Positions 1 through 5,572 of a stretch of 5,987 bases of DNA are shown piece after piece. Location: NCBI GenBank assembly GCA_937934635.1, contig CALGZD010000053.1, forward strand, positions 1-5,987, read 5' to 3'. The notes under the pieces are model-generated. The model did no database searches and was not told the origin of the DNA. It worked only from the letters and a program-made list of their open reading frames with translations. A program made the translations under genes and the position numbers. Position 1 is the stretch's first letter. The number at the start of each line of letters is the position of its first letter. The DNA is from an uncultured Deinococcales bacterium (GTDB taxonomy: Bacteria; Deinococcota; Deinococci; Deinococcales; Trueperaceae).

Positions 1-10
1 CAAGCTACAA

Positions 11-30
11 GTAGCATGGGCTTCGCCCAT
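11..30 (+). repeat. REP-like hairpin repeat, copy A
   Basis: The sequence is GTAGC followed by the palindrome ATGGGC-TTC-GCCCAT, a perfect 6-bp stem with a 3-base loop. It is nearly the reverse complement of the copy at 120-140, differing in the loop, and shares the GGGC/GCCC core and flanking GTAG with the copy at 318-342. Three copies within 340 bp, all outside genes, suggest a dispersed intergenic palindrome of the REP type. Genome-wide copy number cannot be seen here. Confidence 0.6.
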
Positions 31-34
31 TTTT
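16..34 (+). terminator. possible intrinsic terminator using repeat copy A
   Basis: The GC-rich 6-bp stem (16-21 with 25-30) runs directly into five T residues at 30-34, which is the layout of a weak Rho-independent terminator for plus-strand transcription entering from the left. The stem is short and no gene is visible upstream within the window, so the function is a guess. Confidence 0.25.
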
Positions 35-119
35 AAGAGGCTGGTAAAAGGTTTTTACAAAATAAAACTCTTGACCTAGCCGACTATATGGTAAATCATA
101 GTTCAGTGAGTTTATATAT

Positions 120-140
120 ATGGGCACAGCCCATGCTACC
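120..140 (-). repeat. REP-like hairpin repeat, copy B (inverted relative to A)
   Basis: ATGGGC-ACA-GCCCAT is followed by GCTACC. Read on the minus strand this is GGTAGC plus ATGGGC-TGT-GCCCAT, so it matches copy A in the opposite orientation. A and B therefore bound the AT-rich stretch 31-119 as an inverted pair, similar in layout to paired REP units. Between them I see no gene. Confidence 0.6.
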
Positions 141-234
141 AACCGCAATAATAATATTGACCTCACGTTCAGTATAGATTTTTCCCTTCTTCAAAAGCTT
201 TAGCAAGCGTAGTAGGGGCTTTGCCTATTTCTAT
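141..234 (-). pseudogene. frameshifted relic resembling a DUF2087 regulator domain
   Basis: On the minus strand, 234 down to about 180 reads IEIGKAPTTLAKAFEEGK. After a one-base frame change in a run of five A residues (plus strand T179-183) it continues as YTEREVNIIIAV down to 141, where repeat copy B begins. The combination of a Phe-Glu-x-Gly-Lys segment followed by YTEREVN resembles the conserved core of DUF2087, a small domain found in bacterial transcriptional regulators. Other stops lie upstream, and the downstream part of the domain is missing, so this cannot be an intact gene. The peptide match is from memory of the family and is short, so chance resemblance is possible. Confidence 0.35.
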
Positions 235-317
235 ACACAAATCTTCACAGATAAATTTTCCAACAGTTCTCTAGTCTATGCCTGTAGGATCCTGAATCTA
301 TTTTCTCAATCAGCAGT

Positions 318-342
318 GTTGGGCACAGCCCAACCTACAAAA
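318..342 (-). repeat. REP-like hairpin repeat, copy C, just downstream of the antitoxin gene
   Basis: GTTGGGC-ACA-GCCCAAC is a perfect 7-bp stem with a 3-base loop, followed by CTACAAAA. It has the same orientation as copy B. It begins directly after the stop of the minus-strand antitoxin gene, so it would form a hairpin at the 3' end of that transcript. There is no T-run after the stem in the minus direction, so a classical intrinsic terminator is not supported. Confidence 0.6.
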
Positions 343-343
343 T

Positions 344-577
344 CTAATTATCGAGAAAACCCAAGGATTTTGTAAAAGCATCTGCTTCTTCTTCGGACCA
401 AGCACCTATAAGAAAGTCTAAACTGTTACCGATTTTTGTATTTGAAGCTTCATACAGACTTGCCCCTTTTTGTAGGAGTTTAATAGCGGCTTCATTTACC
501 GAGATATCAGCATTGTTTGCTAATTCCTTTATCTTTGTTTTGAGTTCAGCATCAATATGCAAAACAAGTTCTTTCAT
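344..577 (-). CDS. ribbon-helix-helix antitoxin-like protein (VapB-like), 77 aa, apparently orphan
   Basis: The likely role is a DNA-binding antitoxin that represses its own promoter and neutralises a toxin. Residues 1-38 fit a ribbon-helix-helix fold: a short strand (KELVLHID) then two helices around AELKTKIKELANNADIS and VNEAAIKLLQKG. The C-terminal tail (LDFLIGAWSEEEADAF, about residues 53-68) resembles the toxin-binding tails of VapB proteins, which often carry a W-S-E-E-E motif. The ATG at 577 is preferred because AAGGTGG (584-590, minus strand) sits five bases upstream as a good Shine-Dalgarno. A GTG at 586 in the same frame lies inside that site. The expected downstream toxin gene (a PIN-domain VapC) is absent. 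Positions 1-343 hold only repeats and a relic of another family. The fold is fairly sure; the partner and activity are not. Confidence 0.75.
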   Translation of the reverse strand: MKELVLHIDAELKTKIKELANNADISVNEAAIKLLQKGASLYEASNTKIGNSLDFLIGAWSEEEADAFTKSLGFLDN

Positions 578-596
578 AAGTACCACCTTAAAGCTT

Positions 597-605
597 TGCT
601 ATAAT
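597..605 (+). promoter_or_regulatory. extended -10 promoter for the serine hydrolase gene
   Basis: TGCTATAAT is a perfect extended -10 (TGN followed by TATAAT) on the plus strand, 33 bases before the ATG at 639. I see no good -35 at 16-18 bp upstream, which is tolerated for extended -10 promoters. Transcription would start near 612, giving a leader of about 27 bases. It overlaps the minus-strand -10 at 604-609. Confidence 0.5.
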
Positions 606-609
606 TATA
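604..609 (-). promoter_or_regulatory. -10 box for the antitoxin gene, overlapping the divergent promoter
   Basis: The minus strand reads TATAAT from 609 to 604, so transcription would begin near 597 with a leader of about 20 bases before the ATG at 577. No clear -35 is visible. Together with the plus-strand box it forms the perfect palindrome TATAATTATA (600-609), next to a second palindrome AAAGCTTT (590-597). Either could be a repressor site, as ribbon-helix-helix proteins bind palindromic operators next to their own genes. The operator role is inferred. Confidence 0.45.
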
Positions 610-638
610 CATTTTCAAAAATTTGGTATCATAAATAC

Positions 639-2228
639 ATGAAAAAAATCCTTTCCCTTGCGCTTATTTTTGTACTAGCTCTTTCAAATTTGGTTCTAAG
701 CCAAGATACCCAAACACAAGAACTAGAGCTTTTCCAAGCTGTCTTTTTAGAAGAAATCCAAGAAGATGCTTTCGCCGCTTCTTTTCTTGAACAAGTCCCC
801 TTTAATCAATTCCAATTGATAACTAAGCAAATGCTAGCGCAATTTGGAGGTTTAGAGGATATATCTGGAAGCAATGGAGAGTATCTGGTGACCTTTGGTG
901 AAGCTACTGCTGATGGCATAATTTCGCTAGATAGCGAAGGTAAAATTGAAACATTGCTGCTTAGAAACCCTAAGCCCCGAACTTCTGAAGCACAAGTATC
1001 TGAAAGTCAAACATCCGAAACTCAAGTAGAAGAAGCAAAAAGTGCTAGTGAACTGACTTCACAAACAAACTTAGAAGTTAAACGTATAGAAGCAGTGTTT
1101 ACAGGTGAAATTCTTGAAGAAGATTTTACGAGTCGCTTCTTGGCACAAGTACCTTTTGCTCAAATTGCTACGATTACTGCACAAGTAAGTGAGCAAATTG
1201 GTGATTTTGAAACTGTTGAAGGAGAAGACGGGGAATACCGTGTTGACTTTACAAGTGGGTATGCCTTGACCCAGATTAGCCTAGATGCAGAAAGTAAAAT
1301 CCAAGGCTTATTGCTAACAGACGTCATCCCAAATGTTGCAGATCTTGATGAAGCTGTAGCAGCCTTTGACGCACTTATTATGGGTTCTACACAAGGTAGT
1401 TTACTTATTCAGAAATATGATGGTATGGCAAGCGAAATTGTAGTTGAGCGAAATAGTGATACGCCCTATGCTGTTGGCTCTGCCTTTAAAATATCTGTTC
1501 TTGCAACTTTGCAAGAAGAAATCAATGCTAAAAAACGCAACTGGACGGATGTTGTAAACTTACAAGAACAAGACAAAAGTTTTCCTAGTGGTACATTGCA
1601 TCATTGGTACGTAGGTGCGCCATTAACGCTCGAAAGTGCAGCTGCACTTATGATTTCTCGCTCAGATAATACTGCAACTGATCTTCTCATTCGGACACTT
1701 GGACGTGAAACTATTGAAAGTTATCTTGTCAAACAGGGAATCGTCTTAAATCAACCCTTTCTAAAGACCCGAGAACTTTTTTATTTAAAAAGCGAACCTT
1801 ATGAAACATATGCTGAGTCTTATAGAACTGCCTCTCGTGAAGAACAACTAGAAATTTTAGAAGTCTTAGCAGAACGAGCTCGTCCTGCTGTCTCTGAAAT
1901 TCTAGTAGGCGGTGATGCACCTTATCTTTTAGAAGCAGAGTGGTACTTTAAATCACAAGAGTTGTGTAAGGTTATGGCGCAAGTCAAAGACCTTGAGCTA
2001 ATGCACATTGAGCCTGGCTTTGTTAGCCGTGATGGTTGGTCAAAGCTTGCTTATAAGGGAGGCTCTGAACCAGGTGTGTTGAATTTTAGCTACTGGCTCG
2101 AGCCCACCCCAGAAACCCCAGAAACTGCCTACTGCGTCATTGTCACTCTAAACGATACTGAAAAAGCCATTAACGAAAGAGATTTGCAAACAGTGCTTAG
2201 TGGTATTGTCGAAGTTTTAAAAGACTAA
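639..2228 (+). CDS. exported serine beta-lactamase-fold hydrolase with two tandem ORF12_N/cystatin-like domains
   Basis: This 529-residue protein belongs to the class A beta-lactamase-like serine hydrolases of the ORF12/LpqF type, named for ORF12 of the clavulanate cluster. Residues 1-21 form a signal peptide (MKK, a hydrophobic core, then VLS before Q22). There is no lipobox cysteine, so it is probably secreted or periplasmic. Residues about 29-110 and 148-229 are two related copies of the N-terminal domain, each with a FLxQVPF motif and ending in a LDxExKIxxLLL strand. They are joined by a Ser/Thr/Glu-rich linker (111-147). The catalytic domain spans about 235-529. It has nucleophile S281 in SAFK, S342-D343-N344, and K473-GGSEPG in place of the KTG motif. 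The segment WYFKSQELCKVMA (435-447) is also typical of this group. No ExxLN omega-loop glutamate is evident, so efficient beta-lactam hydrolysis is doubtful and an esterase or other hydrolase activity is possible. The true substrate is unknown. The ATG at 639 is chosen over an upstream ATG at 513 because it starts the signal peptide and follows the promoter; its Shine-Dalgarno is weak. Confidence 0.85.
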   Translation: MKKILSLALIFVLALSNLVLSQDTQTQELELFQAVFLEEIQEDAFAASFLEQVPFNQFQLITKQMLAQFGGLEDISGSNGEYLVTFGEATADGIISLDSEGKIETLLLRNPKPRTSEAQVSESQTSETQVEEAKSASELTSQTNLEVKRIEAVFTGEILEEDFTSRFLAQVPFAQIATITAQVSEQIGDFETVEGEDGEYRVDFTSGYALTQISLDAESKIQGLLLTDVIPNVADLDEAVAAFDALIMGSTQGSLLIQKYDGMASEIVVERNSDTPYAVGSAFKISVLATLQEEINAKKRNWTDVVNLQEQDKSFPSGTLHHWYVGAPLTLESAAALMISRSDNTATDLLIRTLGRETIESYLVKQGIVLNQPFLKTRELFYLKSEPYETYAESYRTASREEQLEILEVLAERARPAVSEILVGGDAPYLLEAEWYFKSQELCKVMAQVKDLELMHIEPGFVSRDGWSKLAYKGGSEPGVLNFSYWLEPTPETPETAYCVIVTLNDTEKAINERDLQTVLSGIVEVLKD

Positions 2229-2238
2229 TTTTTCCATT

Positions 2239-2376
2239 ATGTTAAAGAATCTAATCATCGGCGCAGGTCCCGCAGGTCTTGCCGTAGCAGGACAAATGCG
2301 ACAAGCAGGTTTCGATTTCGATATCTTTGAAAAAGAAGACAAGGTTGGTAGTGTACATTTTGGTAAAATGAACTGA
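2239..2376 (+). pseudogene. truncated FAD-binding monooxygenase or oxidoreductase (N-terminal stump, 45 aa)
   Basis: The frame reads MLKNLIIGAGPAGLAVAGQM, then continues through an acidic strand end (DIFEKEDKVG, residues 28-37) and stops at TGA (2374-2376). GAGPAG (residues 8-13) is the dinucleotide-binding GxGxxG loop. The E31 region marks the end of the second strand, as in flavin-containing monooxygenases and related Pyr_redox_3 proteins. Such proteins normally run past 350 residues, with a Trp-containing motif following the VG. Here homology seems to end at about position 2350, and the rest (SVHFGKMN) looks unrelated. It starts ten bases after the hydrolase stop with no clear Shine-Dalgarno, so it was probably the second gene of that transcript before a deletion or insertion removed the rest. 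Confidence 0.7.
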
Positions 2377-2400
2377 CATCAATCAAACTCTCAAAAAATA

Positions 2401-2463
2401 TTAAAGAAATGTTTCTGTTATAGGCATTCTGTAAGCTATATAAGAATCTAATGATTTCTTTAA
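2401..2463. repeat. 10-bp perfect inverted repeat upstream of the GGDEF-EAL gene
   Basis: TTAAAGAAAT (2401-2410) is repeated in inverted form as ATTTCTTTAA (2454-2463), separated by 43 bases. Inside it a smaller pair, ATTCT (2426-2430) and AGAAT (2443-2447), could form an inner stem. The structure ends 25 bases before the ATG at 2489, so it could lie in the leader or act as an operator. The arms are AT-rich and chance cannot be excluded. I see no confident promoter here; TATATAAG (2437-2444) is the best -10-like string but lacks a -35. Confidence 0.35.
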
Positions 2464-2488
2464 GCATTTAAATACGGTACTAGAACTT

Positions 2489-5419
2489 ATGTCATCGAGC
2501 AGCGTAATAAAAAACGTAATTAAAAAGAGTGAAGTAAAAAAGAGTGAAGTCAAAAGAAAACAAGCAGACTTAGATATTCGAGCAGCTAACTCTTTTTATG
2601 ACCTTGAGCTGGTTGAACATAACCCAGTTATATTAGGTCGTTGGACACCTGAATTCAATCCTCCCAAAATATGTATGCACTACATGTCCAAAAATATTCA
2701 ACAGTTAGGCTATAGTGTTGAAGAAATTATTTCGGGAGAAGTGCTGTGGGTTGACTGTATCCATCCTGATGATGCAGAGGCAGCTTTTAAAAAAGTATTT
2801 GAATCAGTCAGGTCGGGCGTTACCCACTACCAGATGAAGTACCGATTCAAATTGAAATCAGGTGGTTATAGATGGATTCAGGATAATGCAACCATAGTTC
2901 GTTCTGATGATGGTCATGCCATTGCTTTCCAAAGTGCAATTATTGATATTACAGACATGAAACAGGTTGAGCTCGAGCTCAAACAAAAGAGTAAGTATTT
3001 AGAAGGTCTTTACGCAACCTCTCTAGAGCTTGATAACAACTTAGGTTTACACCAGATTTGTGCGTTACTTTTAAAAAGATTGTCAGATTTATCAAGAAAC
3101 AATAATACCTACATTTCGCTTCTTGTTGACAAACAAGCAGAAATACTTGAGTATGTTGCAGGAACAGGTTTGTATGAACAAGTTATTGGTTATCAACAGA
3201 CAAAGGAGCAAGGAATAGTAGGAGCGGTTTACCGTTCAAAAGAGGCTGTATTTTGCCAAAATTACCAAGCGTCAGAATTTGACACGTCGGGTATATTTGA
3301 CAGCGTTAAAACAGTTGTTACGCTTCCTATGATTAGCTCTGGAGCAGTTATTGGCGTTATTGGTTTTGCAACCCAAGATGATCGAATTATTGATGAGACC
3401 ACTCTAGAACTATTAAATAGTTTTGCGCAATTAGCTGCTGTTACTTTAGATAATCTCAACCTGCATTCAAAGATAAAAGGAGAGGCTATTCGTAACCAAT
3501 CTCTTTTTGCAATTAGTGAGGCAGTACACAACAGTGACCGTCTTGACGTACTCATGGATGATATCATCGAACATGTTCGTAGAGCGTTTGGCGCACGCTG
3601 GGCAATCATGTACAAGATTGATACGACAAACGAGATTGTAGAAAATGTAAGTACTGCTCTCAATGCTACTGTTATTAATGCTACTGCTCTCGATGCTACT
3701 GTTCTTAATGCTACTGCTCTCGATGCTGCTGCTCTCGATGCTGACGAAAATAATGTCGTAGATGATGTTTTAAAACATCTCAACTACGAAGAGTTGCATG
3801 AAGGGTTAAGTGGTTGGGCAATTAAGAATAAAAAAGCAGCCTTAGCTCTTAAAGATATAGTTGATATTAGAGAATCAGAACAAATAAGGCAGAGCATGGC
3901 TGAGTACGACATAGGCAGTGTGCTTGTTGTTCCTTTTTTGCATGAAGGTAAAGTCGAAGGTACTATTGCAACCATCAATCATAAAAATGATCGTAGTTTT
4001 AATCAAAATGATGTTGAGCTTATTACTTCGATTGCGAATCAAGTGGGTGTTGCTGTATCGAATTCAGAATTGCAACGCAAGATAGAACATCAAGCCTATC
4101 ATGATGTGCTTACAGGTTTGCCTAATAGACTACTTTTTGAAGTTGCAGTTGAAAAAGTCCTTGCTAGAGCGAGGCGAAGAGATTTGAATTTTGCAGTTGT
4201 TTTTATTGATCTAGATGGTTTTAAGCATGTCAATGACACGATGGGGCACGACATAGGTGATTTGCTCTTACAAAGAGTGGCTGAACTTCTGAGCTCGCGT
4301 ACTAGAGCAGAGGACACCTTGGCACGCATGGGTGGTGACGAGTTTGCTTTGGTGCTTACAGACTTAAAGTCTCAAGAAGAGGCTGTTGCTATAGCGAATG
4401 ACTACTTGGGTCTTTTACAAAAAGAAATTATCATTTTGGACTATACGATACGAATTGGTGCGAGCATAGGCATCAGTCTGTTTCCTGAAGACGGTAAGGA
4501 TTTACAAACACTTCTCAAAAAAGCTGATAGTGCTATGTATCAGTCAAAGAACTCAGGTAAAAATAGTGTTAGCCTCTTTACGAAGAGCTTGGCAAAATCA
4601 ACACAAGCAAAGGCAGAGCTGGAGTCCGATTTAAAATACGCTTTGGAGCAGGGGGAGCTCGAGCTGCACTATCAACCGCAGTATTGTTTAGATAGTGGGC
4701 AGCGAATCGGTGTTGAAGCGTTGCTCCGTTGGAATCATCCTGAAAAAGGCAATATACCTCCAGGTGTCTTTATACCAATCGCTGAAGAAAGCAATCTTAT
4801 TATAGATATTGGTACTTGGGTGCTGAATCAGGCTTGTATACAAAATGTAAAGTGGCAAGCTATTGGTTTTGATCCAATTACTGTTTCAGTAAATATATCC
4901 TCACGACAATTTGAAAGAGATGATTTTGTAGAAGTGGTTATTGCTGCTCTCAAAGAGAGTGGCTTGCAATCTGAATACCTTGAGTTGGAAGTGACTGAAA
5001 GCGTTGTAATGCAAGATAAAGAAATAGTCATAGAACGCCTAAGCTTACTACGACAGTTAAACGTCACGATTGCAATTGACGATTTTGGTACAGGATATTC
5101 TTCTTTACAGTACCTTCAAGATTTACCTTTGGATAAGCTTAAAATTGATAAATCTTTTGTAGATAAAGTTGCTAAGAACAGCGACTATCCTATAGTTAAA
5201 ACTATACTTTCGCTTAGTCAAAACCTTAATTTACAAACTGTTTGTGAAGGTGTTGAAACTGAAGAACAATTAGATATTCTACGTAAGCTTGGTGCTAATT
5301 ATGCACAAGGATTCTATTTATCAAAACCGCTTAGCGCAGATAATGTCTATGCTATACATGACATGATAGATGATATGGATAAATCTACATGCGATGAAGC
5401 AATTAGTTTTAGGTGTTAA
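2489..5419 (+). CDS. PAS-GAF-GAF-GGDEF-EAL cyclic-di-GMP synthase/phosphodiesterase
   Basis: This 976-residue cytoplasmic protein is predicted to make and break cyclic-di-GMP under sensory control; no membrane segment or signal peptide is visible. Residues 1-30 are a Lys/Glu-rich lead with a tandem repeat. A PAS domain (PAS_3 type) spans about 35-160 and ends in a typical PAC segment (FQSAIIDITDMK). GAF1 spans about 175-325. GAF2 spans about 338-528 and is interrupted by a low-complexity repeat at 390-419. The GGDEF domain (about 532-698) has an intact GGDEF motif at 615-619 and an RxxD inhibitory site (R606-D609) at the usual spacing of five residues. The EAL domain (about 710-958) keeps E743-A744-L745, N802, E834, D864-D865, K885, E920 and Q940, the metal and catalytic set of active phosphodiesterases. 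Both activities are therefore possible; the net direction cannot be read from sequence. The ATG at 2489 has no strong Shine-Dalgarno. The gene seems to be its own transcription unit. Confidence in the domain assignment is very high. Confidence 0.95.
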   Translation: MSSSSVIKNVIKKSEVKKSEVKRKQADLDIRAANSFYDLELVEHNPVILGRWTPEFNPPKICMHYMSKNIQQLGYSVEEIISGEVLWVDCIHPDDAEAAFKKVFESVRSGVTHYQMKYRFKLKSGGYRWIQDNATIVRSDDGHAIAFQSAIIDITDMKQVELELKQKSKYLEGLYATSLELDNNLGLHQICALLLKRLSDLSRNNNTYISLLVDKQAEILEYVAGTGLYEQVIGYQQTKEQGIVGAVYRSKEAVFCQNYQASEFDTSGIFDSVKTVVTLPMISSGAVIGVIGFATQDDRIIDETTLELLNSFAQLAAVTLDNLNLHSKIKGEAIRNQSLFAISEAVHNSDRLDVLMDDIIEHVRRAFGARWAIMYKIDTTNEIVENVSTALNATVINATALDATVLNATALDAAALDADENNVVDDVLKHLNYEELHEGLSGWAIKNKKAALALKDIVDIRESEQIRQSMAEYDIGSVLVVPFLHEGKVEGTIATINHKNDRSFNQNDVELITSIANQVGVAVSNSELQRKIEHQAYHDVLTGLPNRLLFEVAVEKVLARARRRDLNFAVVFIDLDGFKHVNDTMGHDIGDLLLQRVAELLSSRTRAEDTLARMGGDEFALVLTDLKSQEEAVAIANDYLGLLQKEIIILDYTIRIGASIGISLFPEDGKDLQTLLKKADSAMYQSKNSGKNSVSLFTKSLAKSTQAKAELESDLKYALEQGELELHYQPQYCLDSGQRIGVEALLRWNHPEKGNIPPGVFIPIAEESNLIIDIGTWVLNQACIQNVKWQAIGFDPITVSVNISSRQFERDDFVEVVIAALKESGLQSEYLELEVTESVVMQDKEIVIERLSLLRQLNVTIAIDDFGTGYSSLQYLQDLPLDKLKIDKSFVDKVAKNSDYPIVKTILSLSQNLNLQTVCEGVETEEQLDILRKLGANYAQGFYLSKPLSADNVYAIHDMIDDMDKSTCDEAISFRC
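2522..2551 (+). repeat. two-copy 15-bp coding tandem repeat (KKSEV)2
   Basis: AAAAAGAGTGAAGT plus A or C occurs twice in tandem, encoding residues 12-21 (KKSEV KKSEV) of the GGDEF-EAL protein. The copies differ only in the last base. The unit is a multiple of three, so copy-number change would keep the frame. It lies in a charged, probably unstructured N-terminal lead before the PAS domain. Confidence 0.8.
3656..3745 (+). repeat. nested in-frame tandem repeat (six 15-bp units, or three 30-bp pairs) inside GAF2
   Basis: Six consecutive 15-bp units encode ALNAT, VINAT, ALDAT, VLNAT, ALDAA and ALDAD (residues 390-419). The first four alternate between a GCTCTC-type and a GTTNTT-type unit, so the array is also two near-identical 30-bp pairs plus a diverged third, in which the second unit is again GCTCTC-type. 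It sits after the GAF2 strand WAIMYKIDTTNEIVENV, in a loop position, and is followed by an acidic stretch. The period is a multiple of three, so gain or loss of units would lengthen or shorten the loop without breaking the protein. Confidence 0.9.
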
Positions 5420-5469
5420 GGATTGGCAATCTAATAACATGAACAGTTATACTAAACTGAAAGAAGAAA

Positions 5470-5572
5470 GTCATAATCCATTAGCAGAAAAAGTTGTCAT
5501 CAGAACCGAAGGGCACACAAGTTACAACGCTTCGATATGTTTGTGATTATGACATTTATGATTCACTTCGGT
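5470..5572. repeat. two interleaved inverted repeats
   Basis: GTCATAATC (5470-5478) pairs with GATTATGAC (5545-5553), and ACCGAAG (5505-5511) pairs with CTTCGGT (5566-5572). The order is A, B, A', B', so as RNA the two stems could not be simply nested and would make a pseudoknot or alternative folds. CGAAG at 5507-5511 can also pair with CTTCG at 5530-5534. Functional meaning is unknown. Confidence 0.35.

Noticed and set aside
1..342. CRISPR array
   Set aside because: The three hairpin repeats are irregularly spaced, short and in both orientations.
578..586. GTG start of the antitoxin at 586
   Set aside because: The GTG is part of the AAGGTGG Shine-Dalgarno that serves the ATG at 577.
513..638. 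N-terminal extension of the hydrolase gene from an ATG at 513
   Set aside because: It would place 42 residues before a clear signal peptide, overlap the antitoxin gene on the other strand and begin upstream of the promoter; the ATG at 639 is better.
1729..1920. 63-codon open frame antisense to the hydrolase gene
   Set aside because: It lies fully within a well-supported gene, has no recognisable domain and no ribosome binding site worth noting.
2255..2467. 70-codon minus-strand frame between the two large genes
   Set aside because: It is antisense to the recognisable FAD-binding stump over half its length and matches nothing; the plus strand explains the sequence better.
2377..2488. GEMM-type cyclic-di-GMP riboswitch upstream of the cyclic-di-GMP gene
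   Set aside because: The conserved GEMM core and its GC-rich stems are absent from this AT-rich leader.
3656..3745. Pentapeptide-repeat (A(D/N)Lxx) protein segment
   Set aside because: The five-residue period is present, but the order is L-(N/D)-A-(T/A)-(A/V), so Ala and Leu are not at the positions needed for the pentapeptide-repeat helix, and only six units occur.
3262..3783. 173-codon open frame antisense to the GGDEF-EAL gene
   Set aside because: It is a shadow: Ser/Ala/Arg-rich, no family match, and much of its odd composition comes from the antisense reading of the GAF2 repeat.
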